Assembly: GCF_000236865.1 (NCBI RefSeq)
Contig: NZ_HE611015.1
Coordinates: 471,376 to 535,375, forward strand
DNA: 64,000 bases
Source: Senegalimassilia anaerobia JC110
GTDB taxonomy: Bacteria; Actinomycetota; Coriobacteriia; Coriobacteriales; Eggerthellaceae
Direction of reading: 5' to 3'
Numbering within the stretch: position 1 is the first letter of the stretch; each line of letters opens with the position of its first letter. The position numbers and the translations under genes were made by a program. Positions 24,944 through 34,248 of the stretch are shown here, piece after piece. The notes under the pieces are model-generated. The model was not told the DNA's origin. It saw nothing but the letters and a program-made list of their open reading frames with translations, and did not search any database.

Positions 24944-25399
24944 GCGGCACCCTCCTTGCCTGCTCCGGCCACCCTTGGGCCTGCTCGTTCACACGATTGC
25001 CCCATTCGTAGTTTTACGTGTGCGGGGATAGTAGCGCCGCGCGGCGAAACGTCGCGGTCGGCGCAGGGGGTACTATACACGATTGACGGCGAAGATGAGC
25101 TTGCGATTCCGCGCGAGCCGCCCGCACGCGGCCCAAACGACGCAAAACCCGCCGCCTTCTACACCACGATACCGCGAAATTGCAGAATGCGTGTTGATTT
25201 CGTCGGCAGAGCGCGAAGGAACCGCGATGGTTTCGAGAACCTAGGCCCCCGCCGCCCGCGTTCGCGTAACCTTAGCATCAAGGAGCCGTCGAACCGCCGC
25301 ATCTTCGCAGCGCAATCGCCGTATCACAGCATCACCGACGGCATCCTGCCCGTACGTAGCAACATGGAGGCCGCCCATCGGGCGGAAAGGGAGCGTCGC
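24944..25399. other. Divergent intergenic region between topA and a small exported protein gene
   Basis: Both genes need promoters here. Two TACTAT-like -10 boxes are visible (plus strand near 25070; minus strand near 25030) without clear -35 partners. An open frame continues upstream from the exported protein on the plus strand, but without a ribosome site or signal. Confidence 0.35.
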
Positions 25400-25879
25400 A
25401 TGGTACGAAAAGCACTGGGAGTTTGCCTTGGGAGCATTCTGGTCGTTTGCGTGGGCATAGGCTGCGCAAACGCGTTATTGCCCGCCACATCCACCGCAGC
25501 CCCGGTTGCCAACGCCGCAAGCAACGCCAAAACCACCGCCATGAACTCCGCTATCGACGCGTCGGGCGTCAAAGACGCCGTTTCCGATGCGCTTCTGGCC
25601 CACACCTGGGACATCGCCAACGCCACGGGCATCTCATCTGCGCAAGTGCAAACCTGCATCGAGAACCTCGACATCAAGGATTGGCAGGTTGCCGACCTTC
25701 CCGCCAACGCCGTGCCCGCTAGCACCGTGTCCGGTTCCGCCGCGGGCGTCCCGGCCACGCTTACCACGTACAACAACCCCGGTTACGTCACCATCAGCGC
25801 GTACGGCCAAAGCATCGACCTTGCCGTCCCAGCTGCCGCGCAGCAATACCTCCCGCTCATCGCCTGCGCGAACCGGTAG
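25400..25879 (+). CDS. Small exported or membrane-anchored protein of unknown function
   Basis: A 159-residue protein. The ATG at 25400 follows AAGGGAG and gives a signal-like start (MVRKALGVCLGSILVVCVGIGCANALL). GIGC could serve as a lipobox, but uncleaved anchoring is equally possible. The mature part is Ala/Ser/Thr-rich (about 35-60), followed by a compact domain with SAQVQTCIENLDIKDWQVADLP and a C-terminal part with YNNPGYVTISAYGQSIDLAVP. I recognise no family. It has a strong terminator of its own and no operon partners. Confidence 0.6.
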   Translation: MVRKALGVCLGSILVVCVGIGCANALLPATSTAAPVANAASNAKTTAMNSAIDASGVKDAVSDALLAHTWDIANATGISSAQVQTCIENLDIKDWQVADLPANAVPASTVSGSAAGVPATLTTYNNPGYVTISAYGQSIDLAVPAAAQQYLPLIACANR

Positions 25880-25929
25880 ACGCAGCATGAAAGGCGCGAA
25901 ACCTTTTCAGTAGCAGCAACCGAAAGCTT

Positions 25930-25967
25930 GAAGGCCCTTCCCGGGCATCATCTTGGGAAGGGCCTTC
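25930..25967 (+). terminator. Terminator of the small exported protein gene
   Basis: A perfect 13-bp stem (GAAGGCCCTTCCC / GGGAAGGGCCTTC) with a 12-base loop is followed by CTTTT. Confidence 0.75.
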
Positions 25968-26172
25968 CTTTTGCCTGCATCGCATTTCCGCTCAAGATCC
26001 ATAGCCTGCGCCCCACAAACCGAAACCCTGGTCGAGCGCGAGCGCGAGCGCCTTCGAGCCGAAGCCGGAGGTCCCTAACACCAAATTCCCAGACGCAACT
26101 TTGCGTATCGGGGCTTCCCGTAACCTGCCCCGTTCGCTGCCGGCGACCATCCTTAACATCGCCCAACATACA
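25968..26172. other. Intergenic stretch between two terminators
   Basis: About 200 bases with no gene or motif recognised. Confidence 0.4.
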
Positions 26173-26207
26173 GAAGGCGGCTTGCGATCCCCTCGCAAGC
26201 CGCCTTC
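26173..26207 (-). terminator. Terminator of the thyX / DUF1385 operon
   Basis: A perfect 15-bp stem (GAAGGCGGCTTGCGA / TCGCAAGCCGCCTTC) lies 28 bases after the DUF1385 stop. Confidence 0.72.
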
Positions 26208-26234
26208 CCTTTCGCTTATAACAACCTGTCCCGC

Positions 26235-27356
26235 CTACGCCTGAGCACCCCTGGCAGCGGCAGCGGCTTTCGCTGCCTCAAGCTCCTCGCGCTCAAGCAC
26301 CTGCTGCATGGCGGCGATGGCGCACTCGAGCATGCCGTCGTCGGGCTCGTTGGTGGTCAGGTACTGCATCTGCATGCCCGGCCACAGCACCACCTTCACC
26401 AGCGGGTTTTCCGGATGGCTACCCGCCCAGCGCACGGTGATCTCGTAGCTGATGCCCGCGATCACCGGCATCAGCGCTATACGCGCCGCAATGACGAGCG
26501 CCAGCTTCGGGGCGCCGTCGGGCACGCCCCACGCCGAGATGAGCGTGTTGAGCGGCGTGACGGTGTACACCAAAATGGCGATGATCATCACCATGATCAG
26601 AAACGCCGTGCCGCAGCGCACGTGCAGCCGCGGGAACTGCCGCGCGTTTTCCGGGGTGAGCGGCAGCCCATGCTCGTAACAGTGGATGGTCTTATGCTCG
26701 GCGCCGTGATAGCCGAACATGCGCTTGATATCGCTCATGCGCCCGATCAGCCAAATGTAGAACACGAACACGGCCACTCGCAAAAGGCCATCCACGATGT
26801 TCCAGGCCAGCGTGTGCGCATCGTACTCGCCCACCAGCAGGTTCGTGATGAACGCCGGCGCCACGATGAACAGCACCACGCCCATGACCAGGCCCAGCAC
26901 CATGGAGAATGCCATTTCCTTCTTGCCGAACACCGCATCTCCGTCGGACTTCGCCGCAGGCTCGCAAGCCGCAGCCTTCGCAGCCATTCGGTCAGAGCCG
27001 GTCGCCTTCGCTCGCTGCGTAGAGGCTGAATCGGCCTCGTCTTCCTCGTCCTCGTTGAACGCATGGAGCGCGGCGATTTCCAGCGCCTTGTAGCCCAGCA
27101 CCAGCGATTCCACCATGGCGCGGCAGCCGCGCACGCACGGCCAATACATCCAGCCGTTCTTCGCACGGCCGCTTGCCAGGTCATGGGATTCCTCGTACAC
27201 GCCGCCATCCGGCTCGCGCACGCCCACGGCCCAGTTGTACTTGCCGCGCATCATCACGCCCTCGAGCAGCGCCTGGCCGCCCACGTGCGTCTTGCGCGCG
27301 CCGTCCTCGGAAAACGCGCGGGAAAGATCGCTCTTAAGTTTCGCCACGTTACTCAC
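26235..27356 (-). CDS. DUF1385 family membrane protein (YqhQ-like)
   Basis: A 373-residue integral membrane protein. Family marks are VGGQALLEGVMMRG near the N-terminus, the YHGAEHKTIHCYEHG motif (about 215-229) and a C-terminal LWPGMQMQYLTTNEPDDGMLECAI. An acidic, low-complexity insert (about 95-140) precedes the first membrane segment. The GTG start at 27356 lies inside the end of thyX (8-base overlap), so the two are coupled. Function is unknown. In other Gram-positive genomes this family lies near prfA and translation genes; its pairing with thyX here is not explained. Confidence 0.85.
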   Translation of the reverse strand: MSNVAKLKSDLSRAFSEDGARKTHVGGQALLEGVMMRGKYNWAVGVREPDGGVYEESHDLASGRAKNGWMYWPCVRGCRAMVESLVLGYKALEIAALHAFNEDEEDEADSASTQRAKATGSDRMAAKAAACEPAAKSDGDAVFGKKEMAFSMVLGLVMGVVLFIVAPAFITNLLVGEYDAHTLAWNIVDGLLRVAVFVFYIWLIGRMSDIKRMFGYHGAEHKTIHCYEHGLPLTPENARQFPRLHVRCGTAFLIMVMIIAILVYTVTPLNTLISAWGVPDGAPKLALVIAARIALMPVIAGISYEITVRWAGSHPENPLVKVVLWPGMQMQYLTTNEPDDGMLECAIAAMQQVLEREELEAAKAAAAARGAQA

Positions 27357-28029
27357 GCGTGACTTTCGGATACGGGTTACCGCAGGTCATCTTGCCCTCC
27401 GGGCACGTACCGCGCACGCACGGCGCGCCGGCGTCGGCGAAGATGAACGGAGCCGTGGGGCGCGCCAACTCCAGCATGCGATGCGCCATGTCACGGATCT
27501 CCCATTGAGCACGGTTACAGCAGCGCAGGCTGAAGAAGTGCAGCAGCTCGCGAACGTTCATGGTGATGACGATCTTGCTCTCCGCGGCGTTGGGCAGCAG
27601 ATAGCGCGCGTCTTCGGCGGGCACGCCCGCCTCGAGCAGCGCATGGTAGGCGTCCACCGCAGCCTGGATTGCCTTGTCGAACGCCTCGGATGCCTCGGCA
27701 TTGCCCGCGATGCTCTCGGGCTTGACCACCGCCACATCGCCCGTGAACTTCACATAACGCTGGCTTTGCTGGTTGAAGCTGGCGATGCGGTGGCGCACGA
27801 GCTGATGCGTGAGCGCTCGCGACACGCCGTCGACGGCGAACGTGTAGCTTGCATGCTCAAGGGTGCTGAAATGCCCCGAGGACATGATGGTGGTAAGCAC
27901 GCTCTTGATGCGCTCGGGCGGCATGGTCTCCATCAGCTCGGCAGCGCCTACGGGCGCATAGCACAGGCGCGCGGCCGTGGCGATAGCGCGCTCCGGATCA
28001 GGGGTATGGTAGAGCAGCTCTACGTGCAT
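27349..28029 (-). CDS. thyX: Flavin-dependent thymidylate synthase
   Basis: A 226-residue ThyX that makes dTMP from dUMP using methylenetetrahydrofolate, FAD and NADPH. The ATG at 28029 follows AAGGAG. The signature RHRIASFNQQSQRY (an RHRx7S motif) lies at about residues 79-92, with HFSTLEHASYTF before it and RELLHFFSLRCCNRAQWEIRD after it. The C-terminus carries four cysteines (CVRGTCPEGKMTCG). No thyA is seen in the window, and Tmk encoded at 18.2 kb acts on the product. It is cotranscribed with the DUF1385 gene. Confidence 0.94.
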   Translation of the reverse strand: MHVELLYHTPDPERAIATAARLCYAPVGAAELMETMPPERIKSVLTTIMSSGHFSTLEHASYTFAVDGVSRALTHQLVRHRIASFNQQSQRYVKFTGDVAVVKPESIAGNAEASEAFDKAIQAAVDAYHALLEAGVPAEDARYLLPNAAESKIVITMNVRELLHFFSLRCCNRAQWEIRDMAHRMLELARPTAPFIFADAGAPCVRGTCPEGKMTCGNPYPKVTRE

Positions 28030-28155
28030 GGTATGCTCCTTATCTGAGAACGATTGCCCGGCCCTCGCATAGCAAGCCCCGCAATCGGATACTATGGGAA
28101 TACATGCTAACGAATATATCGGCCGCCAGGCCGTTTCGTGAAAGGGATGCTCAAA

Positions 28156-29232
28156 ATGGCTGGAAAGAACACGTCCGAACCCGCCTCTTCCTTCGAACAG
28201 GCGGAGCGCTCCCACCGCGCCCTCGCGGGCACATCCGCCGACCAAACGGGCAGCAGCCGGCTCGACCAGGCCCCGGCATCCACCGGGCCATTCGGCGAGA
28301 GCGATCCAGCCAATGAAATCGGCACCGAACCCGCCATCAACGTGCAGCCGTTCAACCCGAAGCTCACCACCACCGATTGGAACGCGGAATGGATGGCTCT
28401 GCAACAGGCGCGCCGCAAGGCCGACGACCCCTCCTACTGGGACTCCCGCTCCCGCACCTTCCCAACCAGCACCGAACCCAGCGCTTACGCTCGACGTTTC
28501 ATCGAGCTGGCGGATATCCAGCCTAGGGAAACCGTCTTCGACATGGGATGCGGCACCGGAGCCCTTGCCGTGCCGCTCGGGCTGGCCGGCCACAAAGTGG
28601 TCGCTGCCGATTTTTCGCGCGGCATGCTCGACCGCATGTCGGAAGCGCTTAAGCAGACCGAAGTCCACACGGTCTTCCCCATGCAGCTGAGCTGGGAGGA
28701 AGATTGGGCGGCCAAAGGCGTGCGCCCGGGCATGGTGGACGTGTGCACCGCCTCGCGCAGCATCGCCACCGCCAACCTGCGTGACAGCCTGCTGCGCCTC
28801 ACCGACATCGCGCGCCGGCGCGTGTGCATCACGCTGACCACCGGCTCGAGTCCCCGTACCGACGAGCGCATCATGGCAGACCTCGGGCTCAAGGACGCGC
28901 TGTGCCCCGATTACCTGTACGCCATCAACATCCTGGCCGCAGAAGGAATCCTCCCCCAGGTCGACTTCATCCGCTCCGAGCGCAACGACTCCTTCGACAC
29001 CCCCGAGCAGGCTGCAGAAAGCCTGCGCCGCATGATCGACGGGGCCGCCGGCGCCGTCGTCGGCGAGCAGCAGCGCCAAGCCGCCTACGTGCGCTTGCAC
29101 GCCTGGCTCAACGATAACCTCGTGCCCAACGAGCACGCCGGATCGCCAGACGGCCACGGCGGCGTGCAAAAGGCGCTGCGTCTGCGCAACCCCCGCGTGA
29201 TCACCTGGGCCTTCATCGCCTGGGACAAATAG
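28156..29232 (+). CDS. Class I SAM-dependent methyltransferase
   Basis: A 358-residue methyltransferase from the ATG at 28156 (AAAGGG upstream); a GTG at 28138 is the alternative. About 80 poorly conserved residues precede TTDWNAEWMALQQARRKADDPSYWDSR. The SAM-binding motif I VFDMGCGTGALAVPLGLAGH lies at about 130-149, then VVAADFSRGMLDRM. The overall layout resembles a methyltransferase group in anaerobes found near corrinoid or metal-cofactor genes, but no such partner is adjacent. The substrate is unknown. Confidence 0.8.
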   Translation: MAGKNTSEPASSFEQAERSHRALAGTSADQTGSSRLDQAPASTGPFGESDPANEIGTEPAINVQPFNPKLTTTDWNAEWMALQQARRKADDPSYWDSRSRTFPTSTEPSAYARRFIELADIQPRETVFDMGCGTGALAVPLGLAGHKVVAADFSRGMLDRMSEALKQTEVHTVFPMQLSWEEDWAAKGVRPGMVDVCTASRSIATANLRDSLLRLTDIARRRVCITLTTGSSPRTDERIMADLGLKDALCPDYLYAINILAAEGILPQVDFIRSERNDSFDTPEQAAESLRRMIDGAAGAVVGEQQRQAAYVRLHAWLNDNLVPNEHAGSPDGHGGVQKALRLRNPRVITWAFIAWDK

Positions 29233-29264
29233 CCCTTCTCAAACGGGCGTACTCCTCATAACGT

Positions 29265-29294
29265 AAACGGCCGCGGAACCATCCGCGGCCGTTT
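29265..29294. terminator. Terminator between the methyltransferase gene and asnB
   Basis: A perfect 13-bp stem (AAACGGCCGCGGA / TCCGCGGCCGTTT) with an ACCA loop lies between convergent genes. Confidence 0.72.
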
Positions 29295-29400
29295 CTCATT
29301 CCACTATGCAAATGGACACATTGGGGACGTAGCACTATCTGCCCATTCCCAACGATGAGCCCGCACGCCCGCGCATCAACGCGCTCACGCGCAGACCCGT

Positions 29401-31371
29401 TTACGCCACCTGCGTCTTCGGGGCGTACTGTTTCGACGTCTCGCCGAAGAACACCTCGTACCAGCACAGGAAGCAGTACACGTTCCAGATGCGCATCATC
29501 TTGAGCTTGGAACGGCCCTCCTGCGTGCTGAAATCGGCACTGCGATGGTCGTTAAGCATCTTCATCAGGTAGTCCACGTTGAAGAACTCGTGCGCAGCGG
29601 GGCTGGTGAACGCCTCTTTGATGCGCTCGTAATACAGGTCGGTCTGCAGCCACACGGTCAGCGGCGTGATGAACGGCTGCTTGGGCATGTCCGCCACCTT
29701 CTGCGGGAAGCCCAGGTGGGCCGCCGCACGGCGCAGCGCGTACTTCGAATGCTCGTCGGTGACGCGGCAGTCGGTGGGCAACTGCAGGGCCACATCGAGC
29801 ACCTTCTTGTCCAGGAAGGGAACGCGCAGCTCAAGGGAGTGCGCCATGGACATGCGGTCGGCCTTCAGGCAGATGTCATAGGGCATGTAGGAGACCATGT
29901 CCACGTACTGCGTCTGCGTGATGACGTCGCCGCCGCCCGTCTGCACCGCAGCCTCGTCGAAGTGCGGCTTGCACCATTCCCACGGCTTGCACGGGCCGTT
30001 GTAACCCTTCAGCACGTTGGGGACCTCGTCCCACATATAGTTCATGCACGCGCGCTGATAGCTTTTCTCCGGGCCGCCCGAACCGCGCATGGCGAAGTGA
30101 CGTCCGTGGAACGGCGGCAGCTTCTGAGCAACCGCGCCGCCGGCCGCGCGCAGCGCACGGGGCACCTTGAAGTACTTGGAGAACTCGTACTGGTCGTGGT
30201 AGATCCAGTAGCCGCCGAACAGCTCGTCGGCGCCCTCGCCGGACTGCACCACCTTCACCTCTTTGGAGGCAAGCTGGCTGACGAAGTACAGCGGAATGGC
30301 CGACGGCGCACCGAGCGGCTCATCCATGTGATACTGCTCGGTGGGAACGATATCCAAGAACTCCTTGGCCGTGACCTGCACGTCCTTGTTGGAAAGCCCC
30401 GACCACTCAGCGAACTCGCGCGCATCTTTGAGCTCGTCCAGCTTGATCTTGAAGCCGGCGTTCTCGGCCTTGTCACGCTGCTCCTCGCTGCCGGTGATGT
30501 CGTAGCCCACGGAGAACGTCTTCACGCCCTCGTCATGATGCTGACCCATGCAGTACGCCGCCAGCGAGCTGTCGATGCCGCCGGACAGGAAGCTGCCGAT
30601 CTCCACATCGGCGATCTCATGAGCGCGCACGCTCTCGTCGAACGTGTCCTTGATAATGTCGGCCCATTCCTCAAGGCCCTTCGAGCAATCGATCTTGTAG
30701 GTGATCTTGTAGAAGCACTCGATGGTGGCCTTGCCGTCCTTGAGCACCATGAAATGACCGGGCGTCATCTTATGGACGTCCTTGAACATGGTCTGCGAGT
30801 CGTTCATGTACTCGAAGCACAGGTACTGCGGCAGGGCCTCGCGGTTGAGTTCCTTCTTGAAGCGCGGGTGTGCCAGGAAGGACTTGATCTCGCTGCCCCA
30901 GATCAGACGATTACCCTCATGCTGGTAGTACAGCGGCTTGATTCCGAAGATATCGCGCGCAAGCACCAGCTGCTTTTCCTTAGCGTCCCAAATGGCGATG
31001 GCGAACATGCCGCGCAGGCGCTCGAACACGCCCGTGCCCCAAGCCTCGTAGCCGTGCACGATGGTCTCGGTGTCGCCGTTGGTCTTGAACTGATAGCCCA
31101 TGCCCTCAAGCTCGGCGCGCAGCTCCTGGAAGTTGTAGATCTCGCCGTTGAACGTGACGGTCACGCTGCCGTCGGCGTTCTGCATGGGCTGGTGGCTGCC
31201 CTCAAGGTCGATGATGGACAGGCGGCGAAAGCCCATAGCCACATCATCGTTTACGAAAAAGCCCTCATCATCAGGGCCGCGATGGATAATGCGATCCGCC
31301 ATGTCCTTGACGATGGCGCGATTGACGCCCTCGTCGAAATCAACGGCGGTGAATCCCACGAATCCGCACAT
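29401..31371 (-). CDS. asnB: Glutamine-hydrolysing asparagine synthase
   Basis: A 656-residue amidotransferase. It has the catalytic Cys2 (MCGFVGF), the class II glutaminase motifs IIHRGPDDEG, FNGEIYN and GDTE, and the synthetase PP-loop SFLSGGIDSSLAA (about 254-266). It uses ATP and glutamine to amidate a carboxylate, normally aspartate to asparagine. It is transcribed divergently from an ATP-grasp ligase gene across 179 bases. Some homologues in lactic acid bacteria (AsnH) instead amidate D-Asp of peptidoglycan cross-bridges; the neighbour makes that worth considering, but sequence alone does not decide. Confidence 0.9.
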   Translation of the reverse strand: MCGFVGFTAVDFDEGVNRAIVKDMADRIIHRGPDDEGFFVNDDVAMGFRRLSIIDLEGSHQPMQNADGSVTVTFNGEIYNFQELRAELEGMGYQFKTNGDTETIVHGYEAWGTGVFERLRGMFAIAIWDAKEKQLVLARDIFGIKPLYYQHEGNRLIWGSEIKSFLAHPRFKKELNREALPQYLCFEYMNDSQTMFKDVHKMTPGHFMVLKDGKATIECFYKITYKIDCSKGLEEWADIIKDTFDESVRAHEIADVEIGSFLSGGIDSSLAAYCMGQHHDEGVKTFSVGYDITGSEEQRDKAENAGFKIKLDELKDAREFAEWSGLSNKDVQVTAKEFLDIVPTEQYHMDEPLGAPSAIPLYFVSQLASKEVKVVQSGEGADELFGGYWIYHDQYEFSKYFKVPRALRAAGGAVAQKLPPFHGRHFAMRGSGGPEKSYQRACMNYMWDEVPNVLKGYNGPCKPWEWCKPHFDEAAVQTGGGDVITQTQYVDMVSYMPYDICLKADRMSMAHSLELRVPFLDKKVLDVALQLPTDCRVTDEHSKYALRRAAAHLGFPQKVADMPKQPFITPLTVWLQTDLYYERIKEAFTSPAAHEFFNVDYLMKMLNDHRSADFSTQEGRSKLKMMRIWNVYCFLCWYEVFFGETSKQYAPKTQVA

Positions 31372-31550
31372 GCTTTGGAAAGCTCCTTCTCTTACAGGTT
31401 CGCCGACCGGCGTTTATGCATTTGCTCATCATACGCCACCGACCCGCCCTATGGGCACTTTCCACGAAACGCGCGTCACGCCTACGCGCAGTTGCCGGCG
31501 TGTGCGATAATGCAAGGCTGCATACGTTATCGGATCTCAAAGGAGATTTC

Positions 31551-32849
31551 ATGACCGCACACGTCGATCCCGCACCTATCACCCGCACCGAGGATGTGGC
31601 GCGCCTGCTGCAACCGGTGGTGGTAGGCGGCGACATCCTTGCATACAGCTACGTGCGCGAGCTGCATCGTGCCTTCGGTATCGAAAGCACCATCGTGCTC
31701 GCCACGCAAAACATCAAGATGCTCTCTGAAAGCCGTTTCACGGACTATCGCCTGGAGCCGCACATCCATGAGCAGGAAGGCCTATACAACGCGCTTGAGC
31801 GCATCGCCCAAGATGTTCATGGGGCGCATCCGGAGAAGACGCTGCTCATCTTGGGCTGCGATGACTGCCACGCCCGCATGCTCTCGCAGGGCAAGCAACG
31901 CCTGCAGGACCTTGGCTACGTGGTCCCGTACATCGATTTTCCCCTGCTCGACGACATCACGCAGAAACGGCGCTTCTACGAGATCTGCGAGGAGCTTGAC
32001 ATCCCGTTCCCGAAAACCTGGTACTTCGACTGCGGCAACGGCCCTGACGAGCTTCCCGTCAGCGAGTTCCCCTACCCGCTGATCGCCAAACCTTCCAACT
32101 CGGCACAGTTCCAAGACGCCGAGCCCTCCATCGAAGGCTGGCGAAAGATCTATGAGATCGAAAGCCCCGAAGAACTTGCGCAGGTTTGGCGCATCATCCG
32201 TACGTCGGACTACAACAACCTTCTGGTGCTGCAGGACTTCATCCCCGGCGGCGACGACGCCATCCGCACGCTCACCACGTTCTCGGACGCCTCCGGCGAC
32301 CTGCGCGTAGTCGCCGGTGGCGTGGTATGCCTGCAGGATCACGACCCCACCGCGCTTGGAAACCCGCTGTGCATCATGGGAGAGCGCGAGGAGGCCATCA
32401 TCTCTTGCGCCAAGCGTTTCCTGTCGCATGTGGGCTATCGCGGCTTTGCCAATTTCGACATCAAGTACGACAGCCGTGATGGCAGTTTCCGCTTCTTCGA
32501 GGTGAACACTCGCTGCGGGCGCAACACCTACTACATGAGCCTTGGCGGGCAGAACTTCGTCGAGCTGATCGTGCGTGAGTTCGTCATGGGCCAGCCGGTG
32601 GAGTACCACGAGGCCTATAACCCGTTCTTGTACTGTTGCGTGCCTGCCTACGTGCTCAAACGCAGCATGGATAACCAGGAGCGCCTTACTCAGGCGCTGA
32701 AAGCCCTGAAGGCCACCGATGAGCCCTACCCGCTGCATTACGCGCCCGATTCCTTCAAGCACAATATGTGGGCGAAGATCATGCACCTGAACCAGATTCG
32801 CAAGTTCAAGCGGTTCTACTGGGACACGAACGGAAAGCAGCTGAAGTAG
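31551..32849 (+). CDS. ATP-grasp carboxylate-amine ligase family protein
   Basis: A 432-residue protein from the ATG at 31551 behind AAAGGAGA. It has an N-terminal Rossmann-like lobe (VVVGGDILAYSYVREL, TLLILGCDDCHARML) and an ATP-grasp core: FPYPLIAKPSNSAQF, LLVLQDFIPGGDDAIRTL, and the metal-binding GFANFDIKYD and FRFFEVNTRCGRNTYYM. The layout fits the COG3919-like group that includes peptidoglycan D-aspartate ligases and other carboxylate-amine ligases. It is divergent from asnB. The substrate is unknown: a cell-wall or small-peptide ligase are both open. Confidence 0.8.
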   Translation: MTAHVDPAPITRTEDVARLLQPVVVGGDILAYSYVRELHRAFGIESTIVLATQNIKMLSESRFTDYRLEPHIHEQEGLYNALERIAQDVHGAHPEKTLLILGCDDCHARMLSQGKQRLQDLGYVVPYIDFPLLDDITQKRRFYEICEELDIPFPKTWYFDCGNGPDELPVSEFPYPLIAKPSNSAQFQDAEPSIEGWRKIYEIESPEELAQVWRIIRTSDYNNLLVLQDFIPGGDDAIRTLTTFSDASGDLRVVAGGVVCLQDHDPTALGNPLCIMGEREEAIISCAKRFLSHVGYRGFANFDIKYDSRDGSFRFFEVNTRCGRNTYYMSLGGQNFVELIVREFVMGQPVEYHEAYNPFLYCCVPAYVLKRSMDNQERLTQALKALKATDEPYPLHYAPDSFKHNMWAKIMHLNQIRKFKRFYWDTNGKQLK

Positions 32850-32880
32850 AAGGCCTTGCCAATTCTCTTCCCGTAAAGCT

Positions 32881-32914
32881 AAGGGATGCAGCACATATGC
32901 ACGCTGCACCCCTT
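32881..32914 (+). terminator. Probable terminator of the ATP-grasp gene
   Basis: AAGGG-A-TGCAGC pairs with GCTGCA-C-CCCTT (one mismatch), with a 10-base loop. The T-run is weak. Confidence 0.45.
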
Positions 32915-32938
32915 TACTATGCATACCTTGGGCACTTG

Positions 32939-33712
32939 CTACAGAGGACGCCTATGGTCTGGTTCGGTGGTGAGAATCACAGGTCCGTCTTCGGTAATGG
33001 CGACCATCTTCTCGAAGTGCGCGCTGGGCATACCATCGCGCGTGCTTACCAGCCACCCATCCTTGCCCTGAAGCACTTTTCTTGTTCCCATATTGATCAT
33101 AGGCTCGATAGCCAGCACCATACCAACCTGCAGCTTCATACCAAAATGCCTGTGTCCATAATTAGGGACGTTCGGCTCTTCATGCATGTTTCTGCCAACA
33201 CCATGGCCAACATACTCACGAACTACGCCGAACCCGGCATTCTCGGCAATCGACTGCACAGCATGGCCGATATCGCCTAAATGGTTGCCAGCGACAGCGC
33301 AATCCAAACCTGCCCACATGCATTCCTCGGTAACCTTGAGGAGCTTTCGTTTTTGCTCGGAGATCTTCCCAACCGCAAACGTCCAGGCGTTATCGCCAAC
33401 CCAACCATCAACAGTTGCACCGGTGTCAACACTAAGGATATCGCCGTCTCGAAGCACAACTTTTTTCGAGGGAATGCCATGAACGATTTGCTCGTTGACC
33501 GATGCGCAGATCGTCCCCGGAAATCCACCATACCCCTTGAATGCCGGAATACCGCCATGCTCGCGGATATAGGTTTCGGCGAACTCATCAAGCTCCAAAG
33601 TAGAGACGCCGGGCTTTACCAACTCCCCTACCTTGCGCAGCACTTCGGCGGAAAGCTGCCCTGCAGCCTTCATAGCCTCGATCTCACCAGGAGACTTCAA
33701 GATAACCGACAT
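32939..33712 (-). CDS. map: Type I methionine aminopeptidase
   Basis: A 257-residue metalloprotease that removes N-terminal methionine from new proteins. AGGAG precedes the ATG at 33712. Metal ligands are visible in ILSVDTGATVDGWVGDNAW (two Asp), GHGVGRNMHEEPNVPNYG (His) and LAIEPM (Glu), plus the final Glu near ITEDGPVIL. There is no zinc-finger N-terminal extension. A tandem heptamer repeat lies 33 bases upstream of the start, in the likely promoter or leader. Confidence 0.94.
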   Translation of the reverse strand: MSVILKSPGEIEAMKAAGQLSAEVLRKVGELVKPGVSTLELDEFAETYIREHGGIPAFKGYGGFPGTICASVNEQIVHGIPSKKVVLRDGDILSVDTGATVDGWVGDNAWTFAVGKISEQKRKLLKVTEECMWAGLDCAVAGNHLGDIGHAVQSIAENAGFGVVREYVGHGVGRNMHEEPNVPNYGHRHFGMKLQVGMVLAIEPMINMGTRKVLQGKDGWLVSTRDGMPSAHFEKMVAITEDGPVILTTEPDHRRPL

Positions 33713-33744
33713 GACCTATGCTCCTAACCCAATAGCCTCAACAG

Positions 33745-33785
33745 CTGCAATCTGCAATCTGCAATCTGCAATCTGCAATCTGCAA
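33745..33785. repeat. Tandem heptamer repeat (CTGCAAT)n upstream of map
   Basis: Nearly six uninterrupted copies of CTGCAAT occupy 41 bases. The unit length would shift promoter spacing if copies were gained or lost. Confidence 0.95.
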
Positions 33786-34196
33786 ACAAGTCAATGGTAT
33801 CAAACCTATTTGCTAGCTATAACGCTATGATCCCGCAACCAAATTTCTAATAGCCTACTCGCCGCACCTAAAACAGTATTGGCTCAAACCGTGTACTCTC
33901 GACTCATCAATGAGCTGCAAATCCGCACCCAAGCCAGCACTCTGCCGATTCCCGCCTACCGCACTCGAATGATAGAGGCTTTCATTAGTCTCATCCAGCT
34001 CGCAGCACATGCATGCAGTTTGTGCACAAACCTCTTGACAATAATCTCCAGCATAATCAGCAACCGATACAAGAGTAGACAATGGGTAACTAGGCGCACA
34101 TCATATACGTAGGCATCATCATTGCATGGGATGTTTGCATTTGTTATTAGCCGATCGAGGAACGCGCATGCCTCTCTAAACTGTTCTGAGTATACG
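33786..34196. other. AT-richer gene-poor region between map and rplA
   Basis: This stretch is visibly richer in A and T than its surroundings. Several start-less or weakly started open frames of 40-100 codons exist on both strands (for example plus 33879-34112; minus 33855-34082; a long open minus frame from about 34250 down to about 33954). None has a ribosome site, GC-rich codon use or a family I recognise. It may be eroded foreign DNA. Confidence 0.4.
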
Positions 34197-34222
34197 AAAA
34201 GAGCGGCCCCGAAGGACCGCTC
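34197..34222 (-). terminator. Terminator of the tuf-secE-nusG-rplKA cluster
   Basis: On the minus strand GAGCGGTCC-TTCG-GGGCCGCTC is followed by TTTT, 27 bases after the rplA stop. Confidence 0.82.
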
Positions 34223-34248
34223 CTTATAAGCTGAAATGGCTGAGATGC

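Noticed and set aside
27349..29169. 606-codon minus-strand frame read as one protein
   Set aside because: Only the last 226 codons (ThyX, own start and ribosome site) are real; the upstream part is antisense to the methyltransferase gene.
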